This document shows positions 55,117-64,000 of a stretch of DNA of 64,000 nt, in pieces (within the stretch, counting starts at the first letter, position 1; each line of letters starts with the position of its first letter). Under the pieces are notes generated by a model. It ran no database searches. It saw only the letters and a program-made list of their open reading frames with translations, and was not told the origin of the DNA. Both the position numbers and the translations under genes were made by a program. The DNA comes from Lacinutrix venerupis. Lineage in GTDB: Bacteria > Bacteroidota > Bacteroidia > Flavobacteriales > Flavobacteriaceae. The DNA is taken from positions 186,001-250,000 of the forward strand of contig NZ_RCCH01000002.1 of assembly GCF_003663945.1 (NCBI RefSeq). The letters run 5' to 3'.

Positions 55117-55147
55117 AAAAAAACCACGCTAATTAGCGTGGTTTTAA
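55117..55147 (-). terminator. Terminator of hppA
   Basis: AACCACGCTA / TAGCGTGGTT, a perfect palindrome with minimal loop, followed on the minus strand by seven T. Just past the hppA stop. Confidence 0.92.
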
Positions 55148-55165
55148 TTCTAAAATAGAAAATTC

Positions 55166-57571
55166 TTAATTATGAGCTTTATTTTTTTCAGATTGTGCAT
55201 ATACACTTGCTTCTTCCTTAACCTCATCTAATGTTCCTTTAAAATTTTTTTTAGAAATTGAAGTTTCGCCATTAGTTACAGTTTTAGTTGTAATAATAGC
55301 TGTAGCTAAGTTATCAAGATTATTTCCATTTGCATCAGTTTCAATAGAGATTTCTCTTGAGACTTCAACACTAGTATTATTCATTGCATAACCTTCTTCT
55401 GTATGACCTCCTAATATTGGAGCTATAACTAAACCAATTAAACACGTCAATTTTATTAAAATATTCATTGATGGTCCAGAAGTATCTTTAAATGGATCAC
55501 CAACTGTATCTCCTGTTACTGCCGCTTTATGAGCATCTGATCCTTTATAAGTCATTTTTCCATTTATTTCAACTCCTGCTTCAAAAGATTTTTTAGCATT
55601 ATCCCAAGCTCCACCTGCATTGTTTTGAAAGATCGCCCAAAGTACACCTGAAACTGTTACTCCAGCCATATAGCCTCCTAACATTTCGGCGATAGCCAAA
55701 TGGTTCATTCCAAATAACATTGGTACAAATGCTATAGCCAAAGGAAAACCAATAGTAAGTAATCCTGGTAACATCATTTCTTTTAAAGAGGCTTGTGTTG
55801 AAATCGCCACACACTTATCGTATTCTGGTTTTCCAGTCCCTTCCATAATACCTGGTATATCTTTAAATTGACGACGAACTTCATGTACCATTTCCATTGC
55901 AGCTTTACCTACAGCATTCATTGCTAAAGCAGAAAATACAACTGGCACCATTCCACCAACAAATAACATGGCTAAAACTGGTGCTTTAAATATATTAATA
56001 CCATCTATTCCTGTAAATGTTACATAAGCTGCAAATAAGGCTAATGAGGTTAATGCTGCCGATGCGATTGCGAAACCTTTTCCTGTTGCTGCAGTTGTAT
56101 TACCAACAGAGTCTAAAATATCCGTACGTTCTCTTACAATTGGTTCTTGTTCGCTCATTTCGGCTATACCTCCGGCATTATCTGATATTGGACCAAATGC
56201 ATCGATTGCTAATTGCATAGCTGTTGTTGCCATCATTGCAGAAGCTGCTAAAGCAACACCATAAAATCCTGCAAACGCATAAGATGCCCAAATTGCACCT
56301 GCAAATAATAATACAGATGGAAATGTAGAAATCATTCCTGTTGCTAAACCTGCTATAATATTTGTTCCAGCTCCGGTTGAAGATTGTTGTACAATTTTTA
56401 AAATTGGTTTTTTACCTAAACCTGTATAATACTCGGTAACTGACGAAATAACAGCACCTACAAACAATCCAACTAATGTTGCATAAAATACTCGCATTGA
56501 TGATATTTGAATTAAGCCTTCTCCAAAAAATTCCATTTGCATGGTTTCTGGCAACATGTATTTACATAGACCAAAACATGCTAAAGCCACTAAAATTATA
56601 GACGTCCAATTACCTTTATTAAGCGCGCCCATTACTTGAGACTCCTTTGCTTCATTATTACTTATTTTAACTAGCATTGTTCCAATAATAGAAATAATAA
56701 TCCCAACTCCAGCAATTGCCATTGGTAAAAGAATTGGACCTATACCTCCAAAGGCCTCACCAATATTTCCTCCCATATCTTTTATAACATAGTTACCAAG
56801 TACCATTGCCGCTAAAACTGTTGCTACGTAAGACCCAAATAAATCGGCTCCCATTCCGGCAACATCACCAACATTATCACCAACGTTATCTGCAATTGTT
56901 GCAGGATTTCTTGGATCGTCTTCTGGAATACCGGCTTCTACTTTACCAACTAAATCGGCTCCTACATCTGCAGCCTTTGTATAAATTCCGCCACCAACAC
57001 GTGCAAATAATGCAATAGATTCTGCTCCAAGAGAAAAACCTGCTAAGGTTTCAAGAACTATGGTCATATCCATAGTATTTGTCCAAACTCCTCCCATAAA
57101 AAAATGAAAGAAAAATATAAAGAAAGCCGTTAAGCCTAATACAGCTAAACCAGCAACACCTAGTCCCATTACAGTTCCACCTCCAAAAGAAATATTTAAT
57201 GCTTTTGGTAAACTAGTACGTGCCGCTTGAGTTGTTCTTACATTTGTTTTTGTTGCTATTTTCATTCCTATATTTCCTGCAAAGGCAGAGAAGACAGCTC
57301 CAAAGATAAAAGCCACCACAATTAACCAATGCGTTGTTGGCACAACCAAAGAAACAATTGCTAATAGTACACTTACTATAACAACAAAAATGGCAAGTAA
57401 TTTATACTCTGCATTTAAAAAAGCTAAAGCGCCTTCGTAGATGTGATCTGAGATTTCTTTCATCTTACCATCACCTGCATCTTGCTTCATTACCCACTGT
57501 TGTTTAACAAACATGTAAATTAAGCCCAATACTGCCAATACTATTGGCAAATAAATTATCATTTTATCCAT
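55166..57571 (-). CDS. hppA: Membrane-bound ion-pumping pyrophosphatase, K+-dependent type
   Basis: 801 residues, about 16 membrane helices. Pyrophosphate-site motifs: GGGIYTKAADVGADLVGKVE, DDPRNPATIADNVGDNVGD, and the late GDTVGDPFKDTSGPS. The segment GNTTAATGKGF has Ala and Gly where K+-independent enzymes have Lys and Thr, so this is the K+-dependent subfamily, which pumps Na+ and/or H+. A C-terminal extension of about 60 polar residues after the last helix (HTEEGYAMNN... to the end) is unusual. It scavenges PPi to energise the inner membrane. Confidence 0.95.
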   Translation of the reverse strand: MDKMIIYLPIVLAVLGLIYMFVKQQWVMKQDAGDGKMKEISDHIYEGALAFLNAEYKLLAIFVVIVSVLLAIVSLVVPTTHWLIVVAFIFGAVFSAFAGNIGMKIATKTNVRTTQAARTSLPKALNISFGGGTVMGLGVAGLAVLGLTAFFIFFFHFFMGGVWTNTMDMTIVLETLAGFSLGAESIALFARVGGGIYTKAADVGADLVGKVEAGIPEDDPRNPATIADNVGDNVGDVAGMGADLFGSYVATVLAAMVLGNYVIKDMGGNIGEAFGGIGPILLPMAIAGVGIIISIIGTMLVKISNNEAKESQVMGALNKGNWTSIILVALACFGLCKYMLPETMQMEFFGEGLIQISSMRVFYATLVGLFVGAVISSVTEYYTGLGKKPILKIVQQSSTGAGTNIIAGLATGMISTFPSVLLFAGAIWASYAFAGFYGVALAASAMMATTAMQLAIDAFGPISDNAGGIAEMSEQEPIVRERTDILDSVGNTTAATGKGFAIASAALTSLALFAAYVTFTGIDGINIFKAPVLAMLFVGGMVPVVFSALAMNAVGKAAMEMVHEVRRQFKDIPGIMEGTGKPEYDKCVAISTQASLKEMMLPGLLTIGFPLAIAFVPMLFGMNHLAIAEMLGGYMAGVTVSGVLWAIFQNNAGGAWDNAKKSFEAGVEINGKMTYKGSDAHKAAVTGDTVGDPFKDTSGPSMNILIKLTCLIGLVIAPILGGHTEEGYAMNNTSVEVSREISIETDANGNNLDNLATAIITTKTVTNGETSISKKNFKGTLDEVKEEASVYAQSEKNKAHN

Positions 57572-57720
57572 ACTAGTTTTATAATTTGATTAGTTTTTAA
57601 CGTTCGCTAAAGTAATAAATTCAATGAGAACAAAAAAATCTTTTAAAATCACATTTTTTTAGGCTAAAATTTGCGAATTTAATAATTTGGAAGTTTTACG
57701 ATAAATTAGATGTTTTTTAT

Positions 57721-57760
57721 AAAAACAAAAAGACCTGCTCAAAAATGAACAGGTCTTTTT
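57721..57760 (-). terminator. Terminator of the M1 peptidase transcript
   Basis: AAAAAGACCTG / CAGGTCTTTTT with a short inner TCA/TGA pair; a T run follows on the minus strand. Between the M1 peptidase stop and hppA. Confidence 0.88.
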
Positions 57761-57784
57761 AATATTTGTTTTTAGCTTAAAGTT

Positions 57785-60085
57785 TTAATTTCTAACTTTA
57801 TTCTTAAACTTATCAAATTCTCCTTCTTTAACCTCTTTTGGCCATGAATTATTTGATGTGTCTACATCTGCAGTTTCTTCTTTTGGATCTACAGTTACAC
57901 TAACAATTTCTTTATTTGAAGCAATTGCTTTACTAACTTCCTTATCGTTTAACCTCCATATTTGGGCTGGATAAGTTTCTGTTTTACTTGTTCCATCTGC
58001 ATAAGTATACTCAACAATAATTGGCATTACTAATCCTCCAGGCTTATTAAACGTTACGTTATAAAAGTATTTAGGCTCTTCCATTTTTGCACGCTCTTGA
58101 GCAGAGAAGTTATCCATTAAATATTCTTGTAAAGTTTTTGATTTATCTGAAACCTTTTCGCTTTTTGTTCCTGCTTCATGATCTTCACTTCCTTCTTCAA
58201 CAAAATAAACTAAGTCTTCTTCACTTAATCCATAACGCTCTACAATTGCCTTTCCTTGCTTATTTGGTTTAGTAGAAACATAATATGCTTTAACATCTTT
58301 AACTCCTATATCAACATAATCTGTTGTGTAAAACCAACCTCTCCAGAACCAATCTAAATCGAATGCTGAAGCATCTTCCATTGTACGGAAAAAGTCTTCT
58401 GGAGTTGGGTGCTTAAACATCCAACGTTGAGAGTATTCTCTAAATGCATAGTCAAATAATTCTGGTCCCATTACAGTTTCTCTTAAAATATTTAAAGCTG
58501 TTCCTGGTTTACCGTATGCATTGTTACCAAATTGGTATGTGTTTAAGCCTTTTGTCATTATTGGTGCAATAAAGTTTTGATCACCACCCATATAACGTAC
58601 AATATTTTTTGCTGGTCCACGACGTGAAGGATACGCTGTTTGCCCTTCAGATAGAGCATCTGGATACCATTTTCCAAAATCTTGTTCTGCTACATATTGC
58701 ACAAATGTATTTAAACCTTCGTCCATCCATGTCCATTGGCGCTCATCACTATTTACAATCATTGGGAAAAAATTGTGTCCAACTTCATGAATAATTACAG
58801 ACATCATACCAAACTTAGTACGGTCGTTATAATTACCATCTTTATCTGGACGACCATAATTCCAACAAATCATTGGGTATTCCATACCTTGTTGTTTTGC
58901 ATGTACAGAAATAGCTTTATGATATGGATAATCGAAAGTCATTCTAGAATAAGATTTTAATGTACTTGCAACTGCTTTAGTAGACCAATCTTCCCATAAT
59001 GGATTTCCTTCTTTAGGATACATAGAAACTGCCATTTTAGTAGATCCATTAATGTCTACCGCCATCATATCTAATATATAACGTCTTGATGTTGCAAACC
59101 CAAAATCGCGCACATTTTTAGCACTTAATTTCCATGTTTTTGTTTTTGTAGATTTTGTTTTTTCGGCAGCTTCTGCTTCTGCTTGAGTTACAATTAACAC
59201 AGGTTCATCGAAAGATTTTTTAGCTTTTTCGTAACGCTTCATCATTTCTTTTGAGTACACTTCTTTTCTATTAGTAAGTACACCTGTTCCATCAAGAATA
59301 TGATCTGCTGGCACTGTAATATTTACATCAAAATCACCAAAAGGTAATGCGAATTCATCACGTCCCCAAAATTGAGAATTTTGCCATCCTTCTACATCGT
59401 TATAAACAGCCATTCTTGGATAAAACTGTGCTATTACGTAGTTTCTATTATCATCTTCTTTAAAATACTCGTAACCAGATCTTCCTCTTCCATTAACATG
59501 ATCATTAATGTTGTACCACCATTTTATTGAGAAAGAGAATTTTTCTCCAGAAGCTAATGGTTTAGGCATTTCAACACGCATCATTGTACGATTAATCATG
59601 TGTTTTAATGGCTTTCCATTTGTATCTTTTACTTCTTCAATATTAAAACCTCCATCGAAACCTTCTCCCATGTAATCGTTAGCATAGCTAGATACTTGTT
59701 TTGCTGGACCAATTCCACTACTTTCTATTAAAGGTGTTTTTGAGTCTCTGGCTCTCATATTTTGATCTAGTTGTACCCAAAGATAATTTAGTACGTCTGG
59801 AGAGTTATTAGTGTAAGTTATTGTTTCGAAACCTGATAATTTAGCATTAACATCGTCAAGTACTAAATCCATTTTGTAATCTGCCTGTTGTTGGTAGTAT
59901 GCAGATCCGGGTGCTCCAGATGCAGCACGATACATGTTTGGCGTCGAAAACTCATCATAGAGTTGTTTAAATTTATTTTGATTAGTGTGCCCTTGTTGAG
60001 GCTCCTTTTTTTCTTGTTCTTGTTGTGCGAATACACCAACAGTAACAAAAAGTGCAGATAGCACGTAGTACTTAAAGTTGTTCAT
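57785..60085 (-). CDS. M1 family metallopeptidase (secreted aminopeptidase)
   Basis: 766 residues. Signal peptide MNNFKYYVLSALFVTVGVFAQ. Zinc site HEVGH at 433-437 with the third ligand E456 in WTWMDEGLN, the exact HEXXH-x18-E of family M1. The classical GAMEN exopeptidase motif is replaced by QQGMEYPM. An N-terminal beta domain (about 60-280) and a C-terminal domain with PTPEDFFRTMED are present. Probably periplasmic or surface-exposed. Followed by its own terminator; upstream is a DUF6702 gene, a frequent neighbour in Flavobacteriia. Confidence 0.94.
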   Translation of the reverse strand: MNNFKYYVLSALFVTVGVFAQQEQEKKEPQQGHTNQNKFKQLYDEFSTPNMYRAASGAPGSAYYQQQADYKMDLVLDDVNAKLSGFETITYTNNSPDVLNYLWVQLDQNMRARDSKTPLIESSGIGPAKQVSSYANDYMGEGFDGGFNIEEVKDTNGKPLKHMINRTMMRVEMPKPLASGEKFSFSIKWWYNINDHVNGRGRSGYEYFKEDDNRNYVIAQFYPRMAVYNDVEGWQNSQFWGRDEFALPFGDFDVNITVPADHILDGTGVLTNRKEVYSKEMMKRYEKAKKSFDEPVLIVTQAEAEAAEKTKSTKTKTWKLSAKNVRDFGFATSRRYILDMMAVDINGSTKMAVSMYPKEGNPLWEDWSTKAVASTLKSYSRMTFDYPYHKAISVHAKQQGMEYPMICWNYGRPDKDGNYNDRTKFGMMSVIIHEVGHNFFPMIVNSDERQWTWMDEGLNTFVQYVAEQDFGKWYPDALSEGQTAYPSRRGPAKNIVRYMGGDQNFIAPIMTKGLNTYQFGNNAYGKPGTALNILRETVMGPELFDYAFREYSQRWMFKHPTPEDFFRTMEDASAFDLDWFWRGWFYTTDYVDIGVKDVKAYYVSTKPNKQGKAIVERYGLSEEDLVYFVEEGSEDHEAGTKSEKVSDKSKTLQEYLMDNFSAQERAKMEEPKYFYNVTFNKPGGLVMPIIVEYTYADGTSKTETYPAQIWRLNDKEVSKAIASNKEIVSVTVDPKEETADVDTSNNSWPKEVKEGEFDKFKNKVRN

Positions 60086-60152
60086 TTTGGTTGTTGTTTT
60101 TTCAGAATAAAGGCTGAAATTAACAAATTTTAAGATTTAAACATCTATTTTA

Positions 60153-60653
60153 TTAGAAGTTTAACATTCCTATACTATTTTCGGGAATTAAAATGAAGGA
60201 CTTGTGTTTAGCATTTATAAATGTTCTAACAATATTTTTTTGATCGCTAAACATATCATACAGTACGCTATTCTCTACGCTAAAGGACTTAATATTTTTA
60301 ATATTTTCAATTTCTAAATAACATTGTACCACATCTCCATCATACTCTTTACCAATAAAATTTAATATCGATTCTTGTTCGTTTATAGTAATTTTAAATT
60401 TAGAGAGTAAATATTTCTCAATGTATTTATCTATCTGTGTTTCGTCATTATTACTTGCTAAAACTATTTCATTATCATAACGTTCTTTAAGAAGTCTTTC
60501 GAAATCATCTATAAAAATGCGAGTTATAATTTGTACAGATTGTTTTTCTTTAACGTATTCAATTTTTGTTATACTAACATAATACTTATGAGCACCAGTA
60601 TAGGCTAATGACAATACTATGCTTAAAACTAGAAATATTTTAATAATTTTCAT
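60153..60653 (-). CDS. DUF6702 family protein
   Basis: 166 residues from the ATG at 60653 (the longer frame would start at TTG). N-terminal signal/anchor MKIIKIFLVLSIVLSLAYTGA directly followed by HKYYVSITKIEYV, the hallmark of DUF6702, then YLEIENIKNIKSFSVENSVL. Family members sit beside M1 peptidase genes in Flavobacteriia; function unknown. Probably periplasmic. Confidence 0.82.
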   Translation of the reverse strand: MKIIKIFLVLSIVLSLAYTGAHKYYVSITKIEYVKEKQSVQIITRIFIDDFERLLKERYDNEIVLASNNDETQIDKYIEKYLLSKFKITINEQESILNFIGKEYDGDVVQCYLEIENIKNIKSFSVENSVLYDMFSDQKNIVRTFINAKHKSFILIPENSIGMLNF

Positions 60654-60714
60654 GGCTTGAGATTTCGTATACAAACTTACACAAAGAAGTCAAAAAGCGT
60701 TCCATCTTTTATAC

Positions 60715-61506
60715 TTATTCTTTAGATTCTAAATTTTCTTTGTAAACTAAATATTTTTCTTTCATAAATTTTAAGGCTTCCAAATCGCTTATTGCACATC
60801 TAGTCTCAAAATTTTTATCTTCTGCACAGAAGTAGAAAAAATCTGCTCTGAGCTCTTTTTTTAATTCATTTTCTTTAAAAAAAGCTTCGGACAGTCTATT
60901 TTTTAAAGCATTCATAAATATTGTATTATCCTCAAGTGCCACTCGCTTTTTTAGTTCTTTAGTTCTTCCTGAAATACCATTTAAAATTGGGTTTAGAGGT
61001 ATTCCGCCAGCTAAGACACCAAGTAACATAGACGGTTTAAACTCACCAGCTTCGGCTAATAATCTTTCACTTTTTCTCATTTTTTTTCCTGTGTAACCAG
61101 GAATTCCAACATCATAGAAATTTATTGGTCTCTTAGCATCAGAATTTAAAATATCTTTATTTAAATCTCCCGTTAAGGTAAAACCAATTACCGCTTCTGG
61201 CAACTCGTTAACATTAATTTCTAAAGCTACATTAAGCTCTTTATCTAAGATGTTTTTTGAAGTAACAATATGTGTATAAGGTTTATATTGAACGGAAGTA
61301 AATACTATTGTATCGTTTTTTAAAGCTTCAATTTTAAAGTACCCTTTTTCATTTGTTGTAGTATACTTTTTTTGACTTCTATTTATAACATGAATATTTT
61401 CTACCGTTTCTTCTCCAGTTACAATACCGTTTAAAGTTAGGTTTTGAGAAAAACCTATACTAGAAAATAAAAATAAAAGAAAACATATATTAGTTCTTTT
61501 CTTCAT
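60715..61506 (-). CDS. CarboxypepD_reg-like domain protein (paralogue 1)
   Basis: 263 residues. Signal peptide MKKRTNICFLLFLFSSIGFSQ, then an Ig-like CarboxypepD_reg domain (22-105: LNGIVTGEETVENIHVINRS, NEKGYFKIEALKNDTIVFTS quoted in part). The C-terminal half is helical and contains TGDLNKDILNSDAKRPINF. It shares the TGDL..D plus PI.F motif and overall layout with the next gene, so the two are paralogues. It overlaps that gene by 17 bp. Confidence 0.82.
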   Translation of the reverse strand: MKKRTNICFLLFLFSSIGFSQNLTLNGIVTGEETVENIHVINRSQKKYTTTNEKGYFKIEALKNDTIVFTSVQYKPYTHIVTSKNILDKELNVALEINVNELPEAVIGFTLTGDLNKDILNSDAKRPINFYDVGIPGYTGKKMRKSERLLAEAGEFKPSMLLGVLAGGIPLNPILNGISGRTKELKKRVALEDNTIFMNALKNRLSEAFFKENELKKELRADFFYFCAEDKNFETRCAISDLEALKFMKEKYLVYKENLESKE

Positions 61507-62299
61507 TTTTTAATGCTAAAAACACTTTACTCTTGGCATGTAAATATTCTATTAATTTTAATTCGTTTTTAGGCTCTAAAAGGCTACTATCAAACTGAGA
61601 ATCTTCAACAAAAGCAATAAAAGCTTGAACTTTATCTTCTGGTATTTTATAATTTTCTATAAAATATGAATTTTCAAATGCTTGAGATAGATTTGAGATA
61701 GGCGTTTCTAACCTTGTATCCTTAGCTTTCTTTTTATCTTTATTTCTATTTTTAAATATCCAATTAGTTACTAATCCCAAAATTGCAACACCATTAGCCA
61801 TATAACGTATGCGATCGTTTTGGCTTCCAACTGCTATATTATCTACTTTTGAGTGGTAATCATCTGGCATCTCAAAATTCTCAAAACTTTCAAAATTAAA
61901 AACTATAGGCTCAGACACTTTTGCATCTAAAGCATCAGTAGCAAGGTCTCCGGTTAAATCGTAAGGTAATAAAACAACTTCATCAAGTGTATTTATATAT
62001 TCTTTTAAATAAACTTTTAAAACTTTAGTATCTATTACAGCATCAGTAATTTTTGTAGTAAAAGGAATAAGTTGAATAGATGAAATTTTAATTTCATCAT
62101 TAAGAGCTACTTTTAATTTAAAATTTCCTAAAGAGTCAGTAATTGTTCCTTTGTTTGAAGATGTATTATAAATAGTGATATTTTCTAAATCCTCTAAGTC
62201 CACAATTATCTTTCCTTTAACTTCTATTCGAGAATCGTTTTGAGAAAAAAGAAATAATGTTGCAGTAAAAAAAAATAAAATAGATAGAGTATGTTTCAT
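61490..62299 (-). CDS. CarboxypepD_reg-like domain protein (paralogue 2)
   Basis: 269 residues from the ATG at 62299 (MKHTLSILFFFTATLFLFSQ signal peptide); the longer frame adds 12 non-signal residues. CarboxypepD_reg domain at about 25-105 (VKGKIIVDLEDLENITIYN, GTITDSLGNFKLKVAL). The middle has YDLTGDLATDALDAKVSEPIVFN, the motif shared with paralogue 1, followed by a charged helical end. First gene of the block that leads to DUF6702 and the M1 peptidase. Function unknown; probably periplasmic. Confidence 0.82.
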   Translation of the reverse strand: MKHTLSILFFFTATLFLFSQNDSRIEVKGKIIVDLEDLENITIYNTSSNKGTITDSLGNFKLKVALNDEIKISSIQLIPFTTKITDAVIDTKVLKVYLKEYINTLDEVVLLPYDLTGDLATDALDAKVSEPIVFNFESFENFEMPDDYHSKVDNIAVGSQNDRIRYMANGVAILGLVTNWIFKNRNKDKKKAKDTRLETPISNLSQAFENSYFIENYKIPEDKVQAFIAFVEDSQFDSSLLEPKNELKLIEYLHAKSKVFLALKNEEKN

Positions 62300-62438
62300 A
62301 TAATTGGTTTTATACTTGTAAATAACGGTTTTCATTTCTTAATTTAAATTTAAAAGAGGTTTAAACTTTTGTTAAAGGTTTTCTATAGTCTATTATAATT
62401 AAATTGGTAATACATAAATTTACAACAAATAAATCATA

Positions 62439-63146
62439 ATGAGAAGTATAATTATTGCAAGCACTTCTAAAGTTTTTGGAGGAGAAACCTTAGACTATAT
62501 TTTAGAAGATTTAAAAAATCATTTTAAAAATACAGATGAAATATTGTTTATACCTTATGCTAGACCTGGCGGTATTTCTCATGAAGAATACACGCAAAAA
62601 GTAAAAGAACCTTTTAATTTAATTGATAAAAAAATAATAGGTATTCATGAATTTAAAAATCCTATTAAAGCCTTAAAAGAAGCTAAAGGCATTTACGTTG
62701 GAGGAGGAAACACCTTTGTTTTAGTAAATCAATTATATAAAAACAAGTGTATAAATACTTTAAAAGAAGTCGTTAATAATGGTATACCATATTTAGGCAC
62801 AAGTGCCGGTAGTAATATTTGCGGATTAACAATGAGTACCACTAACGATATGCCTATAGTTTATCCACCAAGTTTTAAGACTTTAGGTTTTGTTCCATTT
62901 AATATAAATCCACACTATCTTGATCCTATTATTGGAAGCAAGCATATGGGAGAAACAAGAGAAACTCGAATTAAAGAATTTCATCAATTTAATACACAAC
63001 CAGTAATTGGCTTAAGAGAAGGTAGCTATATTCAAGTTAAAGGCAATAATATTACTCTAAAAGGTAATTTAAAAGCTAGAATTTTTGAATACAAAAAAGA
63101 GCCGTATGAGATTGAAAGCAATACAAGCCTAAATATATTAAAATAA
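62439..63146 (+). CDS. pepE: Peptidase E (alpha-aspartyl dipeptidase)
   Basis: 235 residues, family S51. Nucleophile S122 in LGTSAGSNICG, H159 in INPHYLDP, and the preceding YVGGGNTF. It cleaves dipeptides with N-terminal Asp; cytosolic (no signal peptide). It stands alone, divergent from the CarboxypepD_reg gene block, and runs into the tRNA-Gly terminator. Confidence 0.94.
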   Translation: MRSIIIASTSKVFGGETLDYILEDLKNHFKNTDEILFIPYARPGGISHEEYTQKVKEPFNLIDKKIIGIHEFKNPIKALKEAKGIYVGGGNTFVLVNQLYKNKCINTLKEVVNNGIPYLGTSAGSNICGLTMSTTNDMPIVYPPSFKTLGFVPFNINPHYLDPIIGSKHMGETRETRIKEFHQFNTQPVIGLREGSYIQVKGNNITLKGNLKARIFEYKKEPYEIESNTSLNILK

Positions 63147-63147
63147 A

Positions 63148-63177
63148 AAAGCCTCATCTTTAAAAGATAAGGCTTCT
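63148..63177 (-). terminator. Terminator of tRNA-Gly
   Basis: AAGCCT-ATCTT / AGAT-AGGCTT stem with a C-A mismatch, followed on the minus strand by TTTTTT. It may also stop pepE from the other side. Confidence 0.85.
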
Positions 63178-63180
63178 TAG

Positions 63181-63253
63181 AGCGAGAGACCAGGTTCGAA
63201 CTGGCGACATTCAGCTTGGAAGGCTGACGCTCTACCAACTGAGCTACTCTCGC
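63181..63253 (-). tRNA. tRNA-Gly(TCC)
   Basis: 73 nt. Acceptor GCGAGAG pairs with CTCTCGC; D arm TAGCTCAGTTGGTAGAGC; anticodon loop CTTCCAA gives TCC (complement of 63218-63220); T arm GTTCGAA. CCA not encoded. Confidence 0.97.
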
Positions 63254-63264
63254 ATTTCCGGTGG

Positions 63265-63294
63265 CAAATATAATAATTAAAATAGTTTATCAAA
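63265..63294 (-). promoter_or_regulatory. Promoter of tRNA-Gly
   Basis: Minus-strand TTTG (63291-63294), 18 nt, TATATTTG (63265-63272), matching the Bacteroidota consensus, 11 bp before the tRNA. Confidence 0.82.
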
Positions 63295-63422
63295 TAAAAT
63301 TAATAAATATTATTATGTATTTCATCGAATATTTTTGGTTTTTACCGATATACAAAACTAAGAATGGTGGATTTTCGTAAAAACAATCAACATGATATAT
63401 TTTTACAGAAAAATTCCTCAAA

Positions 63423-64000
63423 ATGAAAAAAATCCTACTACTATTCACATTTCTATTAGCAACTAATTTATTTGCTCAAGTTAAGGTTGGTGAAAACCCT
63501 CAATCCATAAACCCAAACTCTATTCTTGAATTAGAAAGCACAGATAAAGTTTTAGTTGTAACAAGAATTTCTACAGCTCAGATGAACGCTCTAAATCCAC
63601 TAAATGGAGCTATTATTTACAATACTGACGAAAATTGCTTATTCCAATATAATAACAACACATGGTCAAGTTTATGTGTTAATGTAATGGATAATGAAAC
63701 TGTTACTTCATTAATAGATAATAATGATGGAACTATTAGTTATACAAGCGAAGATGGATCTACAACAACAATTATTAAGTCTAATCTTATAGATAATAAT
63801 GATGGAACTTATACTTTTAACAATGGTAATGGCGCTCCTGTTACAATAGATATACCTTCACTAGAAACTTTAACATCAATTACTTTAAACCCAAACAATA
63901 CCACTATTGACTATATAGATGAAGCAGGTACACTTACACAATTAAATCTTTCAAATATTGTGTCTAACTTAGAAACTGCTACAACTCTAGTTGATAATGG
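63423..64000 (+). CDS. Secreted surface protein (5' end, partial)
   Basis: 192 codons run off the right edge without a stop. Signal peptide MKKILLLFTFLLATNLFAQ. The mature part begins VKVGENPQSINPNSILELES, a segment common at the start of flavobacterial structural or tail-fibre-like surface proteins, with LNPLNGAIIYNTDENCLFQY. Then a repetitive region follows with LIDNNDGTISYT and LIDNNDGTYTF units of about 25 residues. Probably an adhesin or fibre-like protein. Its end, and any sorting domain, are outside the window. Confidence 0.85.
   Translation, partial: MKKILLLFTFLLATNLFAQVKVGENPQSINPNSILELESTDKVLVVTRISTAQMNALNPLNGAIIYNTDENCLFQYNNNTWSSLCVNVMDNETVTSLIDNNDGTISYTSEDGSTTTIIKSNLIDNNDGTYTFNNGNGAPVTIDIPSLETLTSITLNPNNTTIDYIDEAGTLTQLNLSNIVSNLETATTLVDN

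Overview
The window is from a low-GC member of the Bacteroidota, most likely a gliding marine-type Flavobacteriaceae. The evidence is the TTTG-N18/19-TAnnTTTG promoters in front of both tRNA genes, GldA, type IX secretion (T9SS) C-terminal sorting domains, a GLPGLI protein, the split MetH, and the CarboxypepD_reg/TonB-plug style outer-membrane proteins. No insertion sequence, prophage, CRISPR array or origin was seen. This is chromosomal core DNA and most of it is amino-acid biosynthesis.

Layout. 1-4.2 kb: the 3' end of groL with its terminator, a glycine-zipper lipoprotein with a tiny membrane protein behind it, a large MG2/plug surface protein, and a GIY-YIG protein. 4.2-12.7 kb (minus strand): queA, then a long run that reads leader peptide - pheA - aminotransferase - tyrA - DAHP synthase/chorismate mutase - rsgA - dtd - MazG-like - aroA. 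In front of pheA is a 25-codon leader peptide with the run YYNWFYFFF, an intrinsic terminator, and an antiterminator segment inside the leader ORF. This is a complete aromatic-amino-acid attenuator. 12.8-15.5 kb: gldA, a DUF2807 lipoprotein and a PagL-like lipid A deacylase.

15.6-26.0 kb (minus): two sulfate-assimilation operons. One encodes DUF2061-CysH-CysD-CysN. The other encodes siroheme sulfite reductase (with a HEPN-like tail), the two siroheme-synthesis enzymes, a ferredoxin reductase, a 2Fe-2S ferredoxin, CysE and cysteine synthase. Both start with nearly the same 23-bp palindromic site, probably the operator of the Rrf2 regulator encoded beside them. A 40-codon ferredoxin remnant lies between the operons. 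26.0-37.3 kb (minus): a methionine/homoserine operon of metY, a MetX-aspartokinase-homoserine dehydrogenase fusion, metZ, a rhodanese, metH in two pieces, and metF. It is led by a SAM-I riboswitch. Divergently, metK is led by a SAM-II riboswitch, so two different SAM aptamers sit about 210 bp apart on opposite strands. tRNA-Tyr follows metK.

39-50.5 kb: an outer-membrane barrel plus GLPGLI pair, a histidine kinase/response regulator pair, and two T9SS-secreted proteins. 11-bp direct repeats of the OmpR-site type precede both the kinase gene and one secreted-protein gene. 50.5-64 kb: a deoxynucleoside kinase, polyphosphate kinase, an App1-like phosphatase, membrane pyrophosphatase, an M1 peptidase, a DUF6702 protein, two paralogous CarboxypepD_reg proteins, peptidase E, tRNA-Gly and the start of a secreted surface protein. 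A structured interspersed repeat of 74-95 bp occurs twice, after metH and after tRNA-Tyr.
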